From Closterium sp. Naga37s-1 (Eukaryota; Streptophyta; Zygnematophyceae; Desmidiales; Closteriaceae), in assembly GCA_947471745.1 (NCBI GenBank), contig CANJKZ010000781.1, positions 372,001-436,000 of the forward strand: a stretch of DNA of 64,000 nucleotides. The letters are read 5' to 3'. The notes beneath the pieces are model-generated. The model was not told the DNA's origin and made no database searches. It was given only the letters and a program-made list of their open reading frames with translations. The number at the start of each line of letters is the position of its first letter. The stretch's first letter is position 1. Positions 55,202 through 64,000 of this stretch are shown here, piece after piece. A program made the translations under genes and the position numbers.

Positions 55202-58079
55202 GGACGCAGTGCCATCTGGTGTGTGCCTGGGACCGCAGGAGGACGCGGACGCGGAGCACGACCACTAGTGCGAGCAGCACGAACAGGCGACGCAGGACGA
55301 GACGCAGGCTCACGACGCTCAGCAAGACCTCCAGTAGGACCACTGTAGGGAGAAGGAGCAGGTAGGGGGGAGGCGGGCTGTAACTGCAACCGCGACTGGA
55401 CAGGCTGTGGACACTCTAAGGGAGGAGCAGGACCAGTAGAGGGCGGGAGACCAAGAACCTGCTCAAGGAGCGGAACGAAGTACGGCCTCGGCCGCGCAGC
55501 GCCTCCAGAACCAGCAGGGACAGCACCAGTACCCCCAGCGGCAGCACCAGCGCCAGTAGCACCTCCAGCTCCAACAGCGCCAACTCCGGCACCCTCAGAA
55601 GCACCAGCGCCAGCAGAACCACCAGCGCCAACACCCCCAGCAGCTCCAGCTCCAGCAGCTCCAGCAGCTCCAGCAGCACCAACTCCAGCAGGACCGGCAG
55701 CTCCAGTACCGCCAGCAGCTCCCCCGGTCCCAGCAGCTCCAGTACCGCTAGTACGAGCACCTCCAGGACTAGCAGCAACAGTAGTGCCTCCAGCTCCAGC
55801 AGCACGGCTCCAGCGCCGGGCAAACCACTCGCGCAGCTCCTGCGGAGAGAGTAGCTCCCGCCTCGACGAAGCACCGCCAGAGGCCACACGAGCAGACCCA
55901 GCACCCCCAGGCTCCGCACCCCCAGGCTCCAAACCCCCAGGCTCAGCACCCCCAGGCTCAGCACCCCTAGACTCAGCACCCCCAGGCTCCGCACCCCCAG
56001 GCTCAGCACCCCCAGACCCGGCACCCGCAGGCTCAGCGCCCCTAGCAGCACCAGAGTCAACAGCTACCTCGACAGGCTCGACTGCGTCTACCTTGGACAC
56101 ACCTGACGGGGCAGGACCCTGAGGGGGGAGAGGGTCTACCGGGGGAGGACCTGACGCAAGGAAGAGCGGCGGCGGGGGGAGGGGCGCAGTGCGGTAGGGG
56201 AAGAGGCGGTAGTAAGGCACCGACTCGTCAAAGGTGACGTCCTGGGAGGACAGAACACGGCGCGAGCTGGGGTGGTAAAACTGCCAACCAGGCGCGTCAG
56301 GGGGGAAGCCAAGGAAGACGCAGGGAACAGCACGAGGGGACAGCTTGTCCGCAGACAGGTCACGGACAAACGCCCGAGATCCCCAGACCCGAAACGCAGA
56401 CGCATCGCCAACCTTCCCCGTCCACCGCAAGGTGGGGGAGGTCTCTGGCAAGGAGACCCGGGGCTGAAGGTTGAGCTGATGCGCTGCGTACTGAACCGCA
56501 AACGGCCACAGAAAATGGGGAGCAGCCGCATGGATCATGGACGTACGAGCGACGTCCATGACCATGCCAATGCGGCGCTCAGCAATCCCATTTTGCTGTG
56601 GAGAGGCCGGAAGCGTGAAGGTCTGGCGGATGCCCTGTGCACGACAGAAGGTTCCCAGACGGGCAGAGGAAAACTCCCCGCCTCTGTCAGAGTGCAGACG
56701 CAGAACAGGAAAGTCCGAGCCGAAACTCTCTCTGAGCTGGAGACGAGCTGCGCGGATCCAGTCGATCAACACCTCAGTGACGTCACCCTTGCTGCGCAAG
56801 GGAAACACCGTGGTGTAACGCGAGTAGTTGTCAACCACCAACAGGAAGTAACGCTCGTGACCCTGGCCACGGATGCGAGCGGGGCCCCACACGTCCATGT
56901 GAAGAGTCTGCAGGGGAGCCTCTGTCGGAGGAAACTCGGAGGAGTGAGGGGCGGCGCGCTGCCGCCCCTCGACACAGGGAACGCAGGTAGGGGCAGGCCC
57001 CGGAGGGAGGGGAGGGAGGGACCGGGGGAGACCAGAGACAAGGACACGGGAGGCCATGCCTCGGAGATGAGGCAGGGAGGGGTGACCAAGGCGGTGGTGC
57101 CAAAGGAGAGTCTGGTGGGACAGGAGACGACACGAGCAGGGAGCAGACTCAGGACCAGACCTGGACGCTGTAGCAAACACCTGACTCGACGCAGCTACCT
57201 GACCAGACGCAGCAACCGGAGGAGACTCAGTAGTCAGTGTGTACAGGCTCGACCCTGGTCGACGGGTAAACGTGGCCAAGTTTCGGCCCGTCCGAGCACA
57301 CGTACAGTGGGTCACCCGCTGACTCGCAGGAGTGAACTGGTCAACCCCCCGATCCTGCAGATCAGCACCACTCACCAAGTTCGTAGAGAACGAGGGGAGG
57401 TAGAGACCTGACAGGGTGCCAGAGGGGGCTGCCGGACACGGTAAGACAGTGGAGAAGCTAGCAAGTACAGGACCCCCAGAGGGGTCCGCCAGGGAGACCG
57501 CAACCGGCCGACTGCGGCGTAAGCGTGGTGCGGTCTCGAAAGAAGGAGCGGGAAGCACCCGAGTCAAGGGTGAAGGTGTGTAAGGCCTGAGCCGACGTGG
57601 TACCTGAGAGAGCAGACTCACCAGCACCTGGGGCAGCAGACGCACTAGCACCTAGAGCAGCAGCCTCACCAGCACCTAGAGCAGCAGCCTCAATGCCCGG
57701 GTCAAGCGGAACACACAGGTAACAGTCACCGTCATCACTAGTAGACATAGCATACATGGCAGCAAGAATAGCATCATAGTCAAGATCAAAGATAGCAACC
57801 CCCGCCCTAGACAGCTCTCCCCAGCGAGGGATCTCAGTGGCGTCAGGGAACTGGTGACGCCAAGCGTCCGTCAGGCGGCCGAAGCAGCGCTGGGTGGAGT
57901 TCGAGCCCCCGCACTGCTCACCAGCGCGGTCGCCAGTACGGAGGACGTAGGTACAGGGACCAGTACCCCCACCTCGCTGACGCCCAGCGTACCACTCACG
58001 AAGCTGCTGGGGGGACGGGGTCTCACGAGTGCGCTGCTGCTGCTGGCACTGACCACCACCGGAGCCACTCCTCTGTGCA

Positions 58080-58290
58080 GAGCCGCGACCAGCTCCACCG
58101 CCGCCGCCGCCGCCGCCTCCACCGCCTCCGCTCCCACCGCCACCGCCGCCGCCTCCTCCGCCTCCACTGCTGCCACCGACACCTCCACCCCCGCCACCAC
58201 TCCCACCACCACCCCCACCCCCTCCACTGCCTCCACCGCCACCTCCACCGCCCCCGCCAGCCCCTCCAGCGCCCTTGCCCCCCTTGCCCT
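58080..58290 (-). repeat. Poly-Gly coding repeat in gag of Copia copy III
   Basis: CCACCGCC-type repeats on the plus strand encode about 65 residues of Gly with scattered Ser, Ala and Val between the gag domain and the zinc-binding region. Equivalent stretches lie at about 33400-33640 (copy I) and 42500-42740 (copy II). Confidence 0.85.
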
Positions 58291-59154
58291 TGCCTGTGCG
58301 GCGTCTCCCGCTAGGGACAGACGCAGCGCCGACCGACTCGAAACCAACGAGGTCGGCCGGAGCAGCAGAAGCAACAGAGGGCAAGAGGGGGGAGGGGGAA
58401 CACCCCTCAAAGACGGGGGTACGAGGGTCACCACGAGAGGCTCCTACAGCGACTATGCTCTTCTCTGCTGCCAGGAGGCGCTCCTCGAGGAGGTCAATGG
58501 TGAGTGTGGTGGGGCAAACTGAGAGGAAGTGGTCCCTGACTAAGCGAAGGGAGTCAGGGAGCCGGGTGACTATGTAGTAGAGGGTGATGTACATGGGGGG
58601 GGGGGGTTCTTGGCGCAGAACTCAGCAGGAAGCGCAGCGCGGTAGCGGGTGTCACTAGTGCGAAGGTGCGTAATGAGGTCAGCGACTGTGGGAAAGGCGG
58701 CTAGGTCAGGGAACAGGTACGGCAGCATGAGGCGGCTAAGGGCAGCAGTGGCAGGGGAAGAGTAGCGTGCAATGACAGCGTCGTACAAGGTCCTAGCACT
58801 CTTGTACTGACTAAAGTGCGCGCGCTCAGTGGACGGCAAGTGACTACGCACAGCAAGACGGGCAGCAGCATCGCGTGTGGCCCACTGTGAGTGAACAGTG
58901 CTGTCAGCATCAGCAGCAGGGGCAGGAGAGGCTCCAGAGGTGAGATCGAACAGTGAGAGACCGTCTTTCCTATCGCACTGTAGGAAAAGCTGCAGATCAT
59001 CGACCCAGACCTCAAAGTCAACAGCCCTACCCTCAGCATCAAAGACGAGGACGCTAGGGGTAGCCATGACAGCAATAGTAGCAGTAGCAGCAGTAGCAGC
59101 AGTAGTAGCAGGAGCAGCAGTGCGGCGACGCTCTTACCAGGGCAGAGGGCCGCA

Positions 59155-59820
59155 AGTGGTGGGGCAGGGCCGAGGCGCACCGGCAGGGATGGGCCGAGGT
59201 GCGCAGGCAGAGCCGAGGCGCGTCGGCAGGGACGGGCCGAGGCGCGCCGCCAGGGACGGGCCGAGGCGCGCCGGCAGGTACGGGCCGAGGCGCGCCGGCA
59301 GGTACGGGCCGAGGCGCGCCGGCAGGGTCGGGCCGAGGCGCGCCGGTGGCTGCTGCTGGTGACGGCTGTGGCTGCTGCTGGTGACGGCTGCGGCTGCTGC
59401 AGTAGGGGCGGCGACGGTGGGCCGCGAAGGGGCCGAGAAGGGCGGCGCGAGGGGCCGTAAGGGGCCGACGAGGGCGGCGCGAGGGGCCGTAAGGGGCCAA
59501 CGAGGGCGGCGCGAGGGGCCGTAAGGGGCCTACGAGGGCGGCGCCAGGGGCCGTAAGGGGCCGACGAGGGCGGCGCGAGGGGCCGACGGGCAGCGCGAGG
59601 GGCCGTAAGGGCGGCGTGAGGGGCCGTAAGGGGCCGCTAAGGGCGGCGCGAGGGGCCGACGGGCGGCGCGAGAGGCCGTAAGGGGCCGTAAGGGTGGCAC
59701 GAGGGGCCGTAAGGGCGGCGCGAGGGGCCGTAAGGGCGGCGCGAGGGGCCGTAAGGGGCCGCTAAGGGCGACGCGAAGGGGCCGTGAGGGGCCGTGAGAG
59801 GGCGCGACGGTAGGGAGGGC
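59155..59820 (-). repeat. GC-rich tandem repeats in the leader of Copia copy III
   Basis: Two runs: about eight 21-24 bp units with GGGCCGAGGCGCGCCGGCAG, then many units of GAGGGGCCGTAAGGG and GGGCGGCGC with varying length. They lie between the inner primer site and gag. Confidence 0.85.
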
Positions 59821-59934
59821 ACACGGGGCGCGACGCGGGCAGGAGCGAAGCGCGCTCCGGGCAGGAAAAAAAAAAAAATCGTGGTGGGCCCTGAGAAGTG
59901 TTCCTACTAGGGAACCTGCTCTATACCATGTCAG

Positions 59935-60136
59935 AATCCCAACCACTAGACCATTGGGATAAAAGGGCTTGTTTGTGTAGCGGGTAAGTGCGCCCATAAC
60001 CCCCCAGGACAACGAGCCTGTAACCCTTCCCTAGGATCGATCGGGGATCACCAGTGGACCTCTGACACCCCCCCGCACTGGGATGCCCGAAGTGCATACA
60101 CCGGGACTCGAACCCGAGACCTTCGCTCTGATACCA
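59935..60136 (-). other. tRNA-like island between two primer sites of Copia copy III
   Basis: In element sense this follows the 5' LTR and begins with the primer site TGGTATCAGAGC. It contains a perfect B-box-like GGTTCGAGTCC (60114-60104), a G-run and TGTCAGAGG (60069). Further on come TTATGGGC (mirror of an anticodon-loop-like GCCCATAA, 59992-59999), an A-box-like TGGTCTAGTGG (59953-59943) and ATTCTGACA. A second primer-like TGGTATAGAGC follows at 59934. The B box precedes the A box, so it is not an ordinary tRNA gene. The inner 135 bp (59935-60069) has LTR-like TG...CA ends behind a G-rich tract but lacks the short-LTR core. Confidence 0.6.
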
Positions 60137-60266
60137 TGTGAAATAATGAGGAAGGAATGAATGAACTAGCAAGCAGGTGGGTACAAGTAGGAAAACCTAA
60201 AAGTGTTGTACCCCATATTGTCTACCCCACTACAGCCTACACAGACTATAGCATATGAGTTTGACA
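60137..60266 (-). repeat. 5' LTR, Copia copy III
   Basis: 130 bp with the short-LTR core. Preceded internally by a standard TGGTATCAGAGC primer site. Confidence 0.92.
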
Positions 60267-60271
60267 GCTAG

Positions 60272-61896
60272 GCCCAACTGTGGTTTCAAGCTGGAACTGG
60301 GTTCACAACTCTGTTTAGTTCTCCAGTAGTCACTACTTCTGTGCTTATCTAAGTTAGCTGAAATCTTACTCGTTTTGTGTCCCAGGCTCAACACGTAGTT
60401 CGAGTGTGTTATATATCGACTTAGCTTGGGTGCGCAAGGTAATACCTACTCTCACTAGCGTAACGTTAGTATCTCCGTCGCCCTATCTCTCTGGTATCTT
60501 GTCACTTCAAGAATCTGTTGTGTTCCTCTTGTTTTTCCTACGTTGTGATTGCAGACCTTGCAGGTCCATGTGAATGGCAATTGCTCTGCTTGAATTGCAC
60601 ATGCAAGCACTAGTCGAAATTGGCACGCAATGTGCATGGGATTTGCACGTCGCAAAATTGCGACCAGGGCTGTTTTTATCAGGGTGATTACCCTAATTTC
60701 AGGGTGATTTCAGGCTTTCCCCTTTGTGGAGATCGAAATTTCAGAATTAATGATTTCTCAATCCTGATCCAATCAGAGTAATAGATTTCGTCTCCCTTAT
60801 TTTGTGTACAGTGTAACAGACTAGCGTGGACCGTGACTTAAGAGAGTATCGAATTTGACCTTATCGAATGAAAGTTTCTTGGAATTTTCTTCCAGATAAC
60901 CCCTCCGTTAAATTGTTCGCAGTACAGCTAGCGCGTGAGCGAACCCCGAAGAAGACATTATCGAGAGGAATTTTCTTTGAACTTTCGTACCGACACTCTC
61001 ACCATGGAGGTCGTACTCGAGTTTCTGGGAAGTACCCTAATGTGCGTAGCCCCCCAGGTATCATTTTGTTTGCGCATGAGCAGTTCGGGCCTCCCGCACA
61101 AGCACTGCGGGATAGGTTTTCCTCGAAGGGGTCAACCCTCCCGCGGGTATCGGCAAAGTTTGCTGCTAACGACAAAACGGTTTTGCCAACAGCCCATGTT
61201 TTTTCCGTTCACCATGCCCAGTCTGCCCAGGATGCTCAAAATGATTCATCCCAACCACTCACAAATCTTCAACCTTTGGGTTTACCCTTGCCTCTCGTTT
61301 GGTATGTTTTTCTGGTGAGTTATTTCATCGCAAAGTTTCCCAAAATCGGGCGTTCAGATCTGCCCGTTATTGCTTGTGCGTCCCCTTATTCTACCTCGGT
61401 TGGGCGGGTAGGGTTCGCACGAGCGGTGCCTCCTGTTTGCCCGGAACAGAAATTTCCCAGTAAGGTCCGAACGCACTATTGGTGATGCGTTCTTGAACCC
61501 TTAGGCGCACAAGAAGTGCTACCAGGTTCGGTACACAATAACGAGTTGGGAGGCTCGACATGGGCTTTAAGCTCTGTCATGCGCCTTCCTAGAATATTCC
61601 TCAGGGGGCCAAGCATCTCGAATGCGGCAACAGAACGATACCCCGATTTATCGGGAAGAAGTTTCTTCTAAATTTTGTTCCTATACACCCACCATCGAGG
61701 TTCTGCTTCGATAATGCATAGCGCGTTACTACATTGATCCTGACTTCTCGACCCTGACCAATCAGACTATATAACATCCCAACACTGAGCAATCATTCCT
61801 GGAAAATGTGCACCCATAATAGAGGGGGTTTTTTTTTCCCGGAATCAGGGAGGCCTAATTTGAAACGCCAGCCCTCCTTGCGACACATTTGCCCAT
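60272..61896. other. Unassigned DNA between two Copia elements
   Basis: AT-richer sequence without recognised repeats. The longest open frame, 60868-61485 (plus, 205 codons), has one hydrophobic stretch (LPLPLVWYVFLVSYF) near its end and no family I recognise. An overlapping frame at 60935-61318 is equally anonymous. It could be a decayed host gene or old element; I cannot decide. Confidence 0.35.
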
Positions 61897-62306
61897 TGTT
61901 ACGATATGATTTCATATGAGAAGGCATTCTTGTATGCTGCAGGAGCCGACTCTACCGAGTACGAAGACGAGGAGTCAGAAGAGTCGAAGCGACGCAGCAA
62001 CCGTCGGACCAAGACCGATGCAGGCAGAAGCATTTGAAGTGAAAAGAGCGGGAACAGGTTTGAAACAGGTTCCCGCGCCGCACGGTTTGAATTTCTCTGC
62101 AATAAGGGAATGTACCCTTTAGAGTACATGGCTAGTCTAGGTCTTTTCGTATTCCCCTGTATTCTTATATAAACTCGATGTATGCATGCTATTATCAACT
62201 CAGTCATTTACATTCACTCTGACCTGAGATTCAAACTTCCGCTGCAACACTACTCTGCGATCAATCCTGAGCGATCCTTCGCCAAGTCCCAATTGGGATT
62301 GTAACA
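61897..62306 (+). repeat. 5' LTR of the Copia-type element at the window end
   Basis: 410 bp bounded by TGTTACG and TTGTAACA. It is placed by the primer site at 62307 and the complementary ends; only one copy is in view. Confidence 0.6.
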
Positions 62307-62703
62307 TGGTATGAGAGCTTCTCAGGGATTGTTCGCGACATCACTTCCATAAAATTCGCCCAACTCAGATCTGGCGAGCGGCACACGCTCCAAGACCAAG
62401 ATGGCCGGAGGATCCGGAGGCCAAGCAAATCTAACGGCTAAAGGACAAACCAACCTGGTTGCGACAAATGAGGCGACAACCACGATCAGCACTGCCGCAC
62501 TCGAGCAGCTATTCGCTCGACTTTCTACTATGGTGAAAGAACTCCAAGAACTGCGCAAAGGCGATGCGGGAACCTCTTCCCAACCAGTTCAACCTGGACA
62601 ACCGGCTGCGAAAAGTCGTGATACCGCCGCGCACACCTTCTCCCTTGACATAGACAAATCAACAACAACTGCCCCCCGTCCAAGTGATGAAGTCATCAAC
62701 TCT

Positions 62704-63200
62704 GCGCAAGCACGCTTTCTCAGCGTTACAAAAATCAAGACTACTGCCGCATTTTACGGCAAAGACTTCTACACATGGAGTTTCGAGCTTGAGCTCCTCC
62801 TACACACAGCGCAGATCTACCATTACTTCAGCGGCTCCTATCCTAAACCGGTGGACGACACCGACGACGCCAGGGCTCAGTACTACAGTGAGTCCCTTAT
62901 GGCGTACAGTGTGTTGCTGCGAAACATGACGCCTGCGGAACAACTCACCATTCGCGCAAGTACGCTTTCTCAGCGTTTCAAAAATCAAGACCACTACCGC
63001 ATTTGACGGCAAAGACTTCTACGCATGGAGTTTCGAGCTTGAGCTCCTCCTACAGACAGCGCAGATCCACCATTACTTCAACGGCTCCTATCCTAAACTG
63101 GTAGACGACACCGATGACGCCACGGCTCAGCACTACAGTGAGTCCCTTATGGCGTACAGTTGCTGCGAAACATGACGCCTGCGGAACAACTCACCATTCG
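62704..63200 (+). repeat. Imperfect tandem duplication of about 250 bp inside gag
   Basis: The block containing CGCAAG(C/T)ACGCTTTCTC to CAACTCACCATTCGC occurs twice in a row (about 62704-62955 and 62955-63200) with scattered differences. Confidence 0.85.
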
Positions 63201-64000
63201 CTCCTACAAAGAGAGCGCAGCTCCAGCCTTGGAAGCCTGGAAGCACCTTGTTGAGGTCTATCAACCAAAGGATTCGGTTATCGCCAGCAGGCTCCTGCAG
63301 CAACTCATGGAGACAAAGATGGGGCACGGGGAGAAAGCGAATTCTTATATTAACCGCTGTCGGAATATCCGTGACCAGATCACGAAGCATGGGAGCGCAA
63401 TCTCAGAAGAGATCTTCGTCAACATAGTCCTTCAAGGACTCAGGCCAGAGTGGAAGCCCTGCAAAGCGCTACTCCGCCAGCGAGGAATCCTCTCAGAAGT
63501 CGCGCTATGCGCCGCACTCCTGACTGAACAGCAGGACATGGACTCGAGCAGAACAAGCTCCGCGCCGCACCGAGAGCGCCTCGCCTTCTACTCAGACAAC
63601 CGTGAAGAGCGACGACAACCAAGGCGCCACTATTGCAAAATATGCAAAGTCTTCGGACATTCAACGGATCGATGCAAATCCCGATCCAACTATCGCCACC
63701 AAAATTCCACTCACCACAACAACTGGGTCGGCCGATAAGACGCTCGTCATTCTTAGCCTCAGCATCAGACATCTCGTCCCCCTGCGCAACATCAACATCA
63801 GCAGCCACAAGGACCTCAATCAGGAGCTCCTAGAAACATTATCGCGAACATGGCGACGCGACGTCGTCGCACTGCTGAACCAGACGAAGAGGACGAACTT
63901 CGCGGAGGACTGATTGAACCAGAAGAGGGATGGAATAATCCTCTCACAGAAGACCACTACTACCAGTATGACGAAGACGAGCAAGATTGGCACCTGCCAA

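Larger units (their letters stand above)
46420..60266 (-). mobile_element. Copia retrotransposon of the short-LTR group, copy III, with nested Copia
   Basis: A minus-strand element with perfect GCTAG duplications (46415-46419 and 60267-60271). LTRs are 46420-46549 and 60137-60266, 130 bp each, differing at two sites (about 98.5%). Parts in element order: primer site TGGTATCAGAGC (60125-60136), tRNA-like island (60136-59935), leader repeats (about 59830-59150), gag (about 59070-57700) with poly-Gly, protease (LDSGASRSFF near 57560), integrase (about 57150-56300), linker repeats (about 56090-55210), RT (about 48300-47350) and RNase H (about 47300-46760). The young Copia at 48726-55201 sits between linker and RT. 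Apart from that insertion, about two to four breaks. Confidence 0.9.
61897..64000 (+). mobile_element. Copia-type element, 5' part, cut by window end
   Basis: A 410-bp LTR (61897-62306) has inverted ends TGTTAC and GTAACA. It carries a TATA-like TATATAAA near 62166 and is followed by a decayed primer site TGGTATGAGAGC. A gag region starts at 62401. It contains a UBN2-type gag (ESYKESAAPALEAWKHLVEVY wording near 63210, shortened here) and a CCHC knuckle CKICKVFGHSTDRC near 63640. An imperfect tandem duplication lies within gag (62704-63200). The region beyond the window end is not visible. A few breaks; moderately old. Confidence 0.75.

Noticed and set aside
59935-60136. A functional tRNA gene
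   Set aside because: A- and B-box-like motifs are in the wrong order on the strand that contains both, and no cloverleaf could be folded by eye.

Overview
This window looks like nuclear DNA of a green-lineage eukaryote. It has GT-AG introns, a plant-type CCCTAAA telomere-like motif, initiator-Met-type primer sites in Copia elements and no bacterial gene organisation. A streptophyte alga, perhaps a zygnematophyte such as Closterium, is my best guess from the style of the Copia proteins and the secreted Cys-rich gene; this is an inference. Almost all of the 64 kb is mobile DNA, much of it nested. One host gene is convincing.

Layout. 1-989: Copia fragment (minus). 990-2827: short-LTR non-autonomous element (plus). 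2828-3976: old Copia fragment split by a solo LTR. 3977-8591: Ty3/gypsy element without a visible integrase, carrying a second non-autonomous short-LTR element (6007-7493) bounded by GAAAG target duplications. 8592-9616: intergenic or promoter DNA. 9617-14961: multi-exon gene for a secreted protein with EGF-like modules, holding an 18-bp minisatellite in an intron and a 92-copy 24-bp array next to its seventh exon. 15293-17044: degraded Copia (plus). 17045-17966: deleted Copia derivative. 17967-18556 and 24805-25500: pieces of a LINE on either side of a degraded Copia (18557-24804). 25530-26240: old long LTR. 26825-45320: a DNA transposon whose transposase resembles the Plavaka group, split by two Copia elements (28474-35387 and 37254-44270). 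46420-60266: a third Copia of the same group, itself hit by a very young Copia (48726-55201) with an intact 1,481-residue gag-pol. 60272-61896: unexplained DNA. 61897-64000: 5' part of another Copia, cut by the window end.

How the parts relate. The Copia elements at 17045, 28474, 37254 and 46420 and the non-autonomous elements at 990 and 6007 share very short LTRs (about 120-175 bp), a conserved LTR core and nearly the same polypurine tract. The non-autonomous copies are therefore probably moved by the proteins of the coding copies. Leaders between primer site and gag in this group are GC-rich minisatellites. Target duplications allow an insertion order: LINE, gypsy and Plavaka first, then the short-LTR Copias, and last the element at 48726.

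The most unusual items are the 24-bp array with its 32-unit super-repeat and a GTACGT splice-donor-like hexamer in every unit; the Plavaka-like transposon in a green genome; the non-autonomous short-LTR family; and a tRNA-like island wedged between two primer sites at 59935-60136.
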